A DNA stretch of 64,000 nucleotides from positions 55,741,676 through 55,805,675 of the forward strand of contig CM049311.1 in NCBI GenBank assembly GCA_026874595.1. Reading direction: 5' to 3'. The stretch comes from Sipunculus nudus. Lineage: Eukaryota > Annelida > Sipuncula > Golfingiida > Sipunculidae. How positions within the stretch are numbered: position 1 is the stretch's first letter; each line of letters begins with the position of its first letter. Shown here piece after piece: positions 13,140-25,900 of the stretch. The notes beneath the pieces are model-generated. The model saw only the letters and a program-made list of their open reading frames with translations. It made no database searches and was not told where the DNA came from. A program made the translations under genes and the position numbers.

Positions 13140-13205
13140 TCGTGGCTTATATACGCTTACTGACGTCACACGTACTGACCGTCTTCTGGCCAATCATCTC
13201 ACAGA
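13140..13205 (-). promoter_or_regulatory. Candidate minus-strand core promoter: CCAAT, CRE, TATA
   Basis: On the minus strand the order is GATTGGCCAG (reverse CCAAT box, near 13191), the perfect palindromic CRE TGACGTCA (near 13161-13168), then GCGTATATAAGCC (TATA-like, near 13147-13159). A start site would be expected around 13110-13125. The same sequence flows into a CpG-rich segment with the 65-codon frame. Motifs are seen; promoter activity is inferred. Confidence 0.4.
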
Positions 13206-13454
13206 ATTATATTGCTTGTTATAAACTGCATGAATACTAGAATGGACATGCCTCTGTGAGAAAAGCAAACAAGCAATAAACAATGTCTACAATAAACAAT
13301 GTTACTATTGGAATCGTATAGATGTGAGTCAGTTCCCATGGAATTAAGCTGTACTGAAATTAACATCAAATGAGACGCCTGGGTTCTCTAAACTAACTTT
13401 TCACGCTAACATTTATACATAATACTCCATGTTAAAGTAAAATAAATTAAAACT

Positions 13455-14105
13455 AGGGACCCATGGGTCTCGACGCCCATCTGAATTTGTCTATAAGGAT
13501 ATGTTTATGAGCTTTTCAAAATATGGGTCTTGTGATCAGTTTGAAGCACACCTGTCTACCCAGGTTGGATAGGTGATTGGGCCCCTAAAAATACATCCAC
13601 AATCTCTTTAAAGAAGTGGGTCCTGTGACCTTGACCTCTAATCTCATGGCCCCATAATCATAAGGTTTCTACATTATAGGTGGGTCATATATAAGTAAAG
13701 ATTGAAACCAATATGTCAATCCAAACTGGAGTTAACATCCGGAAAAAAGTATGTAAACATATGGCCCTTGCGACCTTGACCTTTGACCTTGTGACTCAAA
13801 AATCAATAAGGTTCTTTCCCTTTTGACAGGTCAGCTAAATGTGCAAGATGGAAGGTTTGGGATTAAAGTTTGGCTTAAAATACATCCACAATATGTCTAA
13901 AATAATTGGGTCCTGTGACCCTGACCTCGTGACCCCAAACTAAAATGAGTTCTTTCGTTGGAGGTGGGCCATCTATAAATCAAGTTTGAAATACATAGGT
14001 CAATCCAAACTGGATTTATCATCAGGAAACAAATTTGACGGACATACAAAGAGACGAACAGACGGACGGACAGGATGATTAATATAGAGCATCTGCTTAT
14101 TAAAG
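13455..14105 (+). repeat. Repeat with CCATGGG palindromic start and GACCTTGACC-rich core
   Basis: Begins with GGGACCCATGGGTC, the palindrome also found in the 5' terminus of the shared-end family, but then diverges. The core holds four or more GTGACC(T/C)TGACCT words, and the end has GACGGACGGACAGG near 14060. A perfect DR1 nuclear-receptor motif lies at 13777-13789 on the minus strand. Confidence 0.55.
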
Positions 14106-14359
14106 CGGGCCCTTATAAACACAAGGTTTCAGGACACAGATGAAACCACAGTTGCGAATCTGATAGTATCAATATAATTTGGCAGTCTTAAAATAAGGGG
14201 AAAAATCATCAAAACAGAACTGAAAAATAAAAAAAAATCATAACCGATAAACATACTAGGTTTCTGTAACACTGGATGACACCACAACTGAGAGACTGAC
14301 TTAACTGTACTCATTTGATGTTCTCCATAGCAGAAAAAAATAATGAAAATTAAAAAAAA

Positions 14360-14600
14360 AAAAAAAATACAGGTGGCACCACCACTTTTCAGGAACTGAC
14401 AAAACTAGTCTTAGTCAACAAGCAAGGCAAGATTCATGGCAATACATTCATTAATAATCAAGATACTGGGGATTTTGTATCAAACGTTTAATTATTCTGG
14501 GGGGGGGGGGGGGGGGGGGGTACTTACGAGACCGTTAGCGCTAGAAAGGATATTGTGACCTAATTGCAGACTTCCAAAGTACCTAGATATTAAGTTAAAA
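14360..14600 (+). repeat. Fragment of the 337-bp repeat unit with an expanded poly(G)
   Basis: Matches the unit at about 765-1000, including a one-base variant of the palindrome (GGTGGCACCACC near 14373). Where other copies have about six G, this copy has 21 G (14500-14520). Confidence 0.7.
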
Positions 14601-17600
14601 GTTCTGGGGTTAGCAAAAAAATAACGAAGTCACACTCCTCTGATGACATTTGTATTGAAATTAATCAAAATTTGTAAATCCAATTTTATATTATAACAAG
14701 GAAATATGATACAGGAGAAGAAAAAAAACCCGTTTTGAGATAGTGTCACGAGTTTGATCAGCCCATGTAGTCATGTATCAGCCCAATACAAAGCGGTTTT
14801 GCTGCTACTAATTGCTTTAACTGTGCACCATTTAAAAATAAAAATGTTAAAATTTCATATAAAAATGAATGTGAATTTCATAAATACATATAGTATAGGA
14901 ATGAGCCCTGTACTACGTTTAATATTATCTAAATAAATGGGGTGTTATATGCATTTGAAACAGCTATATTTTAAATGTCGGGTTTCAATATTCACCAGTA
15001 GTCCAGCTTGTCTACTTGCATAGACGCGATTCGGGTAATATATATAAATACACACACGTTTGACAGTTCGGTAAATTTTAAGTTGTCAGCTCTTAAGAAG
15101 TCCCGTTTTATATTTTACTGTCTAAGCCTACAGTTTTGCACCTAAACCTTCATTGTTCACCCGTGTCCGCACAGGTGCTTGCATTGATGTGTAAAAAAAT
15201 TTAGTCACTACTTTTATGACCCTATAGACATTCTAAAAAAATCTTGTCACATGGAGTTGATGCACTTTAAAACATAAAGTTAGCAGACGATTATTAATCG
15301 GAAACCTTTGTTTGATGACCCAGAAAACAAATAATAAATAGACAGATGAAGGTTTAACGGCTAGAGTTCGTGAAGAAGTGGGTCAAGAGATACCTCTGGT
15401 CATGCAATTTCTTTTGGTAGTACGCAGATGTCTCGATAAGATCAGAAACGAGAGCATTTGTAGTGACATCTGGTGTTAAGTTTTCTTACTAGTAGGAAAA
15501 GGCAACAGTAACAACGTCATTAGTTGGAAAGCTCTTTTGACTTTTAATTGTTAAAAATGTACTTTATTTTGACGGCGAGCGCTGATTTATTTGTAAATTA
15601 ACAGTTTCAAATCCAAACTTAATACTTTTATAACAAATTTGAAAAGCTAATGTTTTTAAAGTACACAGAGTGCTACAGGATGCATTTAAATTGTAAGAAA
15701 CCATTTGAACATGGTAAGAGTTAGCTGTGATAAGTTTTGGAAAGAGTATCAGTAACATAAATCATGCAACAGGACAGTTCTATATTTTCCTCTAATGATA
15801 TGTCTCTCTCTTTCTTTATAAGAAAACAGGGTATACCCCATCAGGGTATACTCAATTTTTTTTAATAAAAGGCCTGTTTATTATACCCATATCCTACTGA
15901 CCCCCTCTCTCCATTTGGAGAACTCAACCTTTCTTTGGATTATATTCTTTCATGTCAAAAAGTCATAATTTTTTTATAAAATGAATTTATTTTGTTTTCT
16001 TGTTATTTGGTAACAAACATTTTGCCAGTTCAAACTGATTTGGCTGATGTGGAATTTAATTAAAAAAGCAAACAGAAAACTACACACATTCATCTCATCT
16101 TGAATAAGGTTTCTTTTCCCTCACTGAACTGCTTTCAGAAGGCCTACAGAATGATCAATTAGATACCAAGGATTTTCAGGGAAATCGATCAAAATGCCTT
16201 AAATGGAACAACACAAATAATGCATGTATGTATACTGGTACATATTGCAATTTTATTCAGATCATGATAGCACAAATATGTAGTACAAGCATGCTAGCTG
16301 TAGTCAGTTTATTTCTGCTGATTATTTATTTACAGATACTTGTATGTACATCCTAGTCTATATATACACTGTCTATGTATATAACATAAATACCTCGAGG
16401 TTTTACTTGAAAACTTTACACAATAATATATAAACTGTCACTGAAACTACCAAATATTATGTATAACTATTGCATATCTTTATAACACAAACACAAAGAC
16501 CATGTGTAAAAGAACATTTAGTGAGCACACTCCAGTGATCATGCAAAACTACTATGAGCACCTGTGATCAGTTGGTCTTGGAAATTGATGACATGCTTTA
16601 GCTTGGCACAAAAAAAAAGGTTTGGGCTAGAAGAGCGAACACAAGTTTTTTTTTTTTAAAGCCAGAAGCTTTATTTCAGGGATAGCACAGAAGTTTATAT
16701 TTATGAGGGACAATGAAGAAGCTATGTAACCTTCATCCTATCATCACCAGATCTAGTCATAGACCAATGTTGCAGTTAATGTCTATTTAAAAGCTGGTTT
16801 TACTGCTTGTTGCAATATGTGAACAGATTGAATTAATCCAGTGATTCATGTTACAAACTGATCAAACAATCAAGGTTAGACAGTGGGTCAATGAATGAAA
16901 GTGAGAAGAGATAAGTCTACTTCAACATAAACAAATGCTTAGCAGGCACAATATCTGTCAATATGATTGCTTCAGCATGCAAACCTATACTTTGTCATAC
17001 ACATTATTCAGATTAAACATTCATAGGTAAACTGGTCCGTTAATTATCTCAACTGATAAAAAGGGGTAAAGGAAATTTCAAACCAGGCCTGCCAGAGTTA
17101 ATAACAAAAAAAAAAAAAGTGAATACTCTAAAAAAAGAGTGAAAATATAGTAAATTAGAAACAATTTCTTAATTTTTATGACAAAGTGAACAAAGATGTG
17201 TTTTGCATTAAATGTACGTGTATATATGGAACTATTAAAGTCAGATACATGCATGGCGCCCATTGCCCTGCATGAAGATAAGGGCATTTTCCACATGTTG
17301 TGACAAATGCTGGACATTTGCACACACAAAACCTTTGAAGTGTTCCGTTCTAGTTCTAACTGGACTGTAAGTGCAGAAGAGAAATAATATATCTCGTAAC
17401 TCTTTAAACTGAAAATAAAGGGAAAAAGTGATGCTAAAAAGTGTAATTAGCAAAATTTTCAGTGAATCTGAAAAAAAGTGATTCTTTTTTAAAAAAGGGG
17501 TGACTTGGAAGGGCTTCCTGAGATTAGGGATTCTATATACTGTCACAGCTAACAAAAGTGTTAAGCACTATTAAGGACAATATCTAATAATTGTTACACA

Positions 17601-19169
17601 ATAAAGATGACAAACAGAAAGGAGCTGAAGAGAATCTTTAAAATATGTAATAATATATATCAGTGATACAAAGTTGAATCAAATCTAACCAAATGATTTA
17701 ATCACATAATTATACAGACAGGCCATCATTTGTATACAATTCATAGAAGAATACACTTAAAAAAGTTTATGCTAAGAAAAACTTCAAACTAAGTTATGTC
17801 TGAGTCAGGTAATGTTAACAATCAGTCCAAATAAATAAACAGGTCAAGGTACATAAATACCTTGTTAAAAAGTCGCCTGGTGTTGAGCCTGTGACAAGTC
17901 ATATTAACACAAGAAAGCATAGTCTACAAAAACAAGCAAAGAAATGGAATAAATGGTGTGTGGGTGTTTGCATATGTTTTTATGTGTGTTAAATTCTATA
18001 CATTCATATTTAAATGATATCATGTAAACATTTATGATTTTATATAATAACAGTGATGCTGTAATTAAACCTCTATACAGATGCTGTGAGTGTCACTGAA
18101 CTCAAGTATGAAAACAGTTAAAATCTAAGACAAAGAGGCAAAGATAGTGCATGTCAGTGTGTCAGCCACAACTAAAAATACTCTGATATTTAACAGCCAT
18201 GCTTTCAGGAAGGGCACTGATTTCTGTGTTCCCTAACAGATGGCAGCACAGGCTAGGATCAGTCTAGGTGTCAACTTCAAAGCAGGGATTAGAACTGTGA
18301 ACTTAAATTGGAGTCTGACTTTAAGGACGGAAAGAAATAACAAATGACCCAATGGTCAGAACATTCACCTGATAACTTTGTCTGTTATCATGACAAGGAT
18401 ACAGTTCTGATAGAACATAAATTCATTAGCCATAAAAGCTTACCAAGGCCAACTTGCATAGTGAATTGTCTTGAGCAAATTTTTGGGAAACCACATGACC
18501 CAATTTTGCTCAAACTTGACATGCCAAACATGACAGGTATTATCAATCTGACTGAAGTTTCAGTTTTATAATCCAATATAGATTGTATGATTCAAGTTGT
18601 TTCAGTTTTATTATCCATCTTAAATATATAACAACTGAGATAATCCTGCTTTGTGACTCTTATCTGCAAGTCTCATAATAATTTATTTACAAGGGTGTAA
18701 ATAAATAAAATTTAAATATTCTGATTCATTGCAAAACATCAAAAATTCTTACTTCCACAGTACTCAAAAGGATGCTTTTGCTTTGTAGCTAAGAGAATGC
18801 AAATCACTATGAACTAAATTTGGGTTGCCAAAGAGATTTCTAAACAATTTTCCTGGATATTAAAATAGGATTTTCTGGTTTTAATAGTTTTAGTTATCAC
18901 TTATGCAATATCAAAGGATAAACAGACAGCCTGACGGACAACATACAAAGGGTCATTGCTATGGCTCAGGGGACTTCAAGTCATCTTAGCTAATATGAAT
19001 GAGCATTATTTAAATAAAAGCAGTACAGATCTGAACTGTCAGATGCACATAATTAATCATTTATTAAGCCTTAATTACAACACATTGAAAGTCTTGACAA
19101 CTTCAGACCAACCTGCCCCTGGCCATTTAATACCAACAGCTCCATGGCACATAAACTGAATTCTGATAA
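14601..19169. other. No gene seen; distal 3' flank of TTK
   Basis: I find no convincing exon, RNA gene or tandem array in these 4.6 kb. A diverged 3' hairpin terminus lies near 18962-18991 after a GACGGAC word. The minus-strand 104-codon frame at 17241-17555 is low-complexity at its start and unrecognised. Part of this stretch could be a long TTK 3' UTR, but the sequence alone does not show that. Confidence 0.4.
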
Positions 19170-19350
19170 AACAATGCAAACTGGCAGCCAATAAGATTTC
19201 AGAATGAATGCCTGCAGACAAGCAGCCAATCAGTATTCAGAATGTGTGTATTCAGGCCAATCAGATTCAAGAAACTAGTTAAACATGGACTGTTTATTAC
19301 AAAGTAATTCAGTTGGCCAATCAGAATATAGGAAAGGGTCAGGTGACCAG
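19170..19350. repeat. Degenerate repeat with four CCAATCAG-type words
   Basis: GCCAATAAGAT, GCCAATCAGTATTC, GCCAATCAGATTC and GCCAATCAGAATA occur in about 150 bp with related flanks (TTCAGAATG). It looks like an old tandem duplication and lies 0.5-0.7 kb beyond the TTK stop. Confidence 0.5.
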
Positions 19351-19588
19351 TCAGATGATAAAAAACTACCTGTATGAGGAGGCCCAGCTGGACTGTATTA
19401 AGACACTGCTATTTTTAAGCTGCACGTCAGAGCTTTGTACATTTTGTATTTACACATTTAACACAACTAGAACATAAATAACCATGATGGTGACAGATTT
19501 GCAGGATAAAGGCAGATCAATCCCAAGCAGTAGTAACAGGGTGGTTTATATAAGGCACAAACATACTGGAAAGAATGAATCATTGACA

Positions 19589-19594
19589 TTTATT
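19589..19594 (-). promoter_or_regulatory. Candidate polyadenylation signal of TTK
   Basis: The minus strand reads AATAAA here, 262 bases past the stop codon. It is the first perfect AATAAA I noticed downstream; others follow further on, so the real 3' end may lie beyond. Confidence 0.3.
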
Positions 19595-19855
19595 ATATCT
19601 AGTCCATATTGATGACATTTATAAGTCATCATAACTTTCTTAAGAACTGAACGAGTTCAGTACCTGTGGACTATCATGGTTACAGTATGGCTACCAGATT
19701 CAACAAACTACAAAACCCTAGTGTATCTGTATACCCTTGTCTCATGAATGATGAATGTATATGTATGTACATATGTATAGATGTAAAGCATACAAATGAT
19801 CAACTAGAGTTGCCTGCACGGAATAATACTGAATTCTCCAGGTCAAGGGGAGACC

Positions 19856-19930
19856 TTACATTTTGACGTACGGGTGATTCAGTAGCTCGTTTATACCTGG
19901 GCGTTCTCGGGGATTCCTTGTCAAGCAACT
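19856..19930 (-). CDS. TTK: TTK terminal coding exon 17 (residues 920-943)
   Basis: Acceptor TTTATTTCAG. Encodes [20 protein letters not shown] then TAA. Arg929 is the conserved kinase subdomain XI arginine. The stop comes within a few residues of the end of the kinase fold; vertebrate TTK has some 60 more residues here. Confidence 0.92.
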   Translation of the reverse strand, partial: SCLTRNPRERPGINELLNHPYVKM

Positions 19931-22900
19931 CTGAAATAAAAATAAGCAAAGCGTGACTCTAAGCAGCTAAACTAACAATATACAACCTGATTTAAACTTC
20001 AAAGACCTTTACATTTAAATTTCTATTTATTTCTGTTTTCTTGGGTTTACAGGTGGTGGGGTAGGAATTAACTTTGGGCTTACATTTTAGGCAAACCAAC
20101 TATTTAATATTAAATCCAGTAGGAGTCTAATAACCATTAAATACCTTTAATACATCCTGCAGGTTCTTGTCTCCAAGGTGGGGGAATTCGATCTGGAAGT
20201 TTGGATCCGTTATGGCTGCCATCTTAGCCAAAGGTATGGTTATATGTTGGAATGGCACACGTCCGTGGACCATCTGATACAGAATACATCCCAGTGACCA
20301 CACATCACATCGCACGCCAATCTGAAACCATGTACAGTTGATTACTTAATCATAACAATAAAATTTTGAACTGTATAGTTAAATCTCTTGAATTTCCTCA
20401 CTTTACTGAGACCCTGCTGGTGATTTGCTAGAATTCCCAAAAGCACACATCCACATTTATATTGCACCATTCTAGACAAAGCCTTTTTACCACACTCTGA
20501 GAAGGAGGGATATTTCTAGTCTCAAAATCTATGACTTTTCACCTTCAAAAGCTAGTTTATATGCAGTTTATGTGTATTTAACACAGGTGAATGCAAAGAG
20601 AATATTTCTAAATCCTGCACAGTTTGCAAAATACTAAACATGTTTGCACAAGAGGCTATAATGATGTCTGATTCTGCAGATGAGATTGTTGATTTACCAT
20701 CTTTCTCATTCTTCTCCAGGGTTCACATGTATTGGGATTTATTATATGTTAATGAAGCATTTTTAAAATATTTTTTTTGCCGAGGTAAACTGCCTCCCTT
20801 TTTATAATGCTCACATAAAAGAGTTTATGTACATCTGCAGAATGCCATTCCAGTTTCAGACTCTGTGACAGGGCAGTATCACATGCTTACTCATTTTACA
20901 TCCAGGTGTTAACGAGGTACCATGACTACTGCACTTGCAGGCCTTGAGTGCATTAACATCCCCATTTCTAGGTGATACAACAGAAGAACCCCTGAAAACC
21001 TCTCTCGTTTGTGAGTGAAACAGCCGTTGGCCACAGCCTTCCCATTAAGCCTGCAGAGCACTCACCCTGGGTGGGGGCTGACTGTGAAAAATCTCACTGC
21101 CTGGGCTGAGATTTGAACTCATATCTCCCAGCTTTGAGTCCTGTGATCAACCCCTGAGCCACAGAAGCTGGTGATTTACATGAAGCTGTCATTAAATTTA
21201 GACCTGTTGGAGGGTTGTTACAATGTCACAACAATAAGGAAGCAAGCTCCTTGTTACCTGTATTTTTGGTTTAAGTCCATGTCGTTTATCCATCAGGGGT
21301 CCGTGCATATCAATGCAGGCTTCAGGACTCATGTAGTTAAGGGTTCCTACTTGCTGGTCTCGTGTAACACACGTCCTGTTGTCCTGGATTGTACAGGCAA
21401 TACCAAAATCGATCAGTTTCAAATTACCCGCAACCAGCAGGAAATTTGCTGGCTTTAAGTCTGCATGAACAATACCTGTAAATATAAGCCATCTATTATG
21501 AACAATTACTTATTTTTATTGCCAAACATTATTTTTTAACTAAGTACTCATGATTACAATCTTTAAATTAAATAACCTCTTAACCGCATCATAATTCAAA
21601 ATTAAAATAAAATACTCATTGTAATTACTTTACCTCATATACAGTTGAACTACACATAATTTACACCTGAATTTCTAGGAAATTGAGCTTTAATTTAAAG
21701 ATATTAATGATATAATTTCTCAAGTGCAATAAAGTGTCAGGTCTCAGAAAGTGAAATAAATAATCTGATACAAAATTTGTGTAAAAGAAGTAGGAAACAA
21801 ATTTACACCTGAAAAAAAAAACAAGGGCCCCATGGGTAACAGCACTCAGCTGATTGTGACAGTTATAACTGCATCACCATAGATTTTTTAAAGTTGCAAT
21901 AAATATACTAGGGTGCTTTCAATGTATTAAAAAATTCAATGGTGCTTACAGGGACTGGTGGGAGTTACAGCACCGCTGCATATACGTAAAGAATAAAATT
22001 TAATTTAAATGAAATTATTTTTAAATATTTTAAACCAGGCAGAGATGGAAAACAAAGCAAATAACTTTAATTTCAATTTTACTGAGACAGGAAAATAATG
22101 AACAAATATTTGCATTAGCTCCTATTTTTTCTTTTGTTAAGTCATTTTTTTAAAGTTTATAAATTTTACTATATATTTACAGTATATCATATACATCTGA
22201 ATATTTAAATTGATTCACAAATCTTAATTGCATCATCATTTATACTTAATTTAGTCAATTAACACTGTATTATGCACACAGATATATTTCTTTTTTTTTA
22301 TATATAAAATATATTTTTTAAATTTGCAAAGCAATACATTTATAAAAATAACACTCCAGTATTCACAATTTTAAATTGCACCTTTATTTATCCATGATTT
22401 GTTTCATATATTATAAAATTATGCCTGCTGATGGGTTAAATTATATTTTGTTAAATTATTTGAAAGGAAATAATTTCTTAAAAATGCTACATCAGAACAA
22501 TGTGGCATCTCTTGGATTACTTCTTGAATTAATATTTCAAGAAAAGTTGTGCACATTTGATCAAAAACAGCTTTACATTTAAAGAAATACAGTTGACAAG
22601 AACAAACCATGTATTGCAATATAATTTGTGATGGTGGTTAGGGGGAAGGGGTGGGGGGGGATGGCTGGGGGGTCGGTAGGGCTGTTTATTACAGCAAGGG
22701 TGTTCAGCCAGTGTTGCTTCACTAATAAGGTTACCTAGGCAAGGCTGTAGTGAGCAAGAGTGGGGTCTTGGATATACAAAATGCAAATACATTAGAGCAT
22801 CTGAAAAACTTCAATAATTAGAATAATTTTTAAGCTTTTACTTTCAAATTTCAGTAGTCAACAGATTAAATTCACATGTATCCTTGCTGTGAAAAAAAAA

Positions 22901-25900
22901 TTAAATATACTTAAGAGAAAAAAGCGTGCCATGGTCAAATTTGGGCAAAATTTAAGGTACCAACAGTGGTGGGCCGATCATCGAGTTTTTTAGAAAGTCA
23001 GTAGGTTTGCTGCCACTTTCAAGCGCTTGATTACAAAAGGCAACTATTGATAACATCATACTCATGATTGTTTTTACCAGAATGTCTTTAAGTTATAGGC
23101 AAATTACTCTTCCATTTTTTACAACATTCAGCGCTTCAAACGAGTATGGTTCCCAAATAACCTCCGTATATAACTGAGTTTGACACGGTAGATGAGAGAA
23201 CAGAAAACTTATTAAACCTCTGTGAACTGGCAGGGAGATGCAAAATTAGCGTAGAGTTTTCTAACGAGATGTTCATTGCAAAATATGGGCGGTATGGCAT
23301 TAAAATGCTCCATGTTTATAAATACCAATTTGCAAGATTCTCTTATAAAAATCTCCTCAACTGATGTCAGGTGCTGCTGCCCCATGAGTAATCATATCTT
23401 TAGCTTTCAATTACTTATTTTTTTAATTTTTACCAGAAATTATATGGGCCTGTAATTTTTCTGGCAGGCCTGTGAAACCAGTATGCATGTCGGCAGTCAT
23501 CATAATTGTTATAAAATGAAAGCCCTGGTGGTGAAGTAAAAATTATACACGGGAGTATTCATGAGGGCCAGCAAGTAGATGTCCTGGACTGTGGTTTAAT
23601 TCTTGATTACTATAATTAATTAAAATGAAACTTTGAATAGCATATCTTAGTGATAAAAGGAAAATATAATAAAGGCAAAACTTTTCAACAGGTAGAATTA
23701 CTTAGACATGCCGGCTGGGTTAAGAGAGTACAGTTTCACAGATAATTGCACATTTCTTTATATTTGTCTGAACCGATTAATAATTGATCATTGATCCGTT
23801 TGCCCAAACCGATGATTGATTATGAAAAAGGAACCGACTCCCACCATTAGGTACCAATTTTATATTTTTTCTAATATTTTTAAAAATTTTAAAGATTTTG
23901 ATCTAGTTTTGGGTATACAATTAAAATTTGATTAATTAAAGTTATATAACTGAAAATAAATCCCTAGCTTAAACATTTTTTTGTGTTAAGTGACCAAATA
24001 TTTTTCCTGATTTTTTACAAAGTGCAATATGTTTGGGCCCATAACTTTTTTTGAATTATATAATACAGACCTTACTTCAGGCATGTACATAGGAACTATA
24101 TAGAGGAATAATTATGGTAAATATGAGGAAAAACAGATGAGTGGTTTTGAAATTAGGCAGTCCTGAAGTGTGAAAATAATTTTTTATAAAAAACTTAATT
24201 TCTCAAAGAAACAAAGTCGCAAAGACCCAGTTTTCGGCTTGGTAGGAGATCTTGGTGACATCTAACATTATGCTTAATTTTGGATTCCTAGGTCTTACCT
24301 TTTCAAAACATGCCACATCTACAGACGGACGGACGACAGACGATGGACCAAAACTATAGCTCAGATGACTTATAGTCACTGGGCTAAAAACTTAGTGAAA
24401 AGGACATCTTTATACTGCATTGTCACATGTCACATTGCAATTCCAATCTTCTTAAATTGTGTTTGATATGAGTAGAGTTAGTGCACTGACCTTCTTTGTG
24501 GAGAACATTTACAGCTTCCAACATTTCTATCCAGTAAAACTTGCGGATGTGACCACTGATGCCCCCCTGTGCCTTCTTAGACTTGAATAAAGAGGCCAGG
24601 TCTGTGTCTCCTCGCTCCATCACCACGTACAGCATGTTACCCCTGTGTTCACTGCAGTACACAATGACACAACATTAGGGTTAGGACTGTTAACTGTATC
24701 CGTGATTATCACAATAACAGCCACAATGACTGTTTCATTAGCTTCCCTATTATATCATAATGTGTGTTCTTGCCAACTGTTTAGGTATGCAAACAAGCAA
24801 CTTTACTATTATTTATTAAAGAATGGTATCACAAGGTTCTTTAGAAAAAACATTAAATATCATGAATAACATTTCTATTAATGTATCACAATATATATTA
24901 TATAAAGAACTAATAATTATATACTGAAAATATACAGGTATATAACAATATACCTAAATAAATTCTATCTGATTATCATTATACACTGAAACCCTGGACT
25001 GCAGACACTCCTCTGAGGGGGGACACAATGCGTTACGGACAAGTCTTCCATACCACCAAACATTTTACTACTTTAAGAACCCCTCTAGGGTGGACACTCT
25101 GCTATTTGGGACACTTGACACTTGTTGTCTGCCCAACAATTTAAATCATCCCTGCTAACAGACACCCAAACGGCCACCTTGGCCGGTGGCATGTCAAATA
25201 CTTTGTTACTGCAATTATGTTCTGATTCTAGTAAGCTTCTCATCACTATAACTGTTTTCATTAAAGACAGGTAGCTATGGAAACAAAACATTTCTACTCC
25301 ATTTTTCTTGAAGTTTATAATTCTTATCATAAATAGATCTGTGTACTTTCCTTTACTTTTGCTGGGTAAAAACAGGGAACTACCAGTAAAAGCCTTCCCA
25401 TTACACCAGAAGAAAATAAAATCAGAGAGTTTAAGAGGAAAAGTTTCAAGTCAAGATTATAAGCAGTCACACATGAAAAACTTTGTATGTTGGTAGTTTG
25501 AGTGTCTTTGTGAATAAAAGCACTCATTTTTAGCTCAGCTGACTGACTCTTAATCCGTCGTCCGTCTGTCCTTCTGTCTGTCTGTCCGTTAACCAGGCAC
25601 AAATCGTAACCGCTAGAACTGGAATCTTTTTACTTGACATCCTGGGAGGTCCATGAAAAATCTCCTTGGAAACCAGAAATTAGGTCTCTGTTACCCATAT
25701 CCTTCGAGCTACAGGGCCCCAAAGTACCCCCCAGAAAAGTCCAAAATTTCATACAAAAACTTCAATATCTCATTAACTACTTGACTGATGGTCATGATTT
25801 TTGGCATACATATTGATCATGAGAGGTTCCATCAGTTCCTGAAGACTGGTGGCGCCACCTGTATTTTTCGATTTTTTACAAATTTTTTTCTCTATTTTTA

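Noticed and set aside
24960-25150. GGACAC/GTGGAC-rich stretch in TTK intron 13 as a MITE
   Set aside because: It has repeated short words but I could not define inverted ends or a target duplication.
25634-25816. 60-codon frame conserved with one at 449-631
   Set aside because: Conservation reflects a young DNA repeat; many other units have stops in the same frame.
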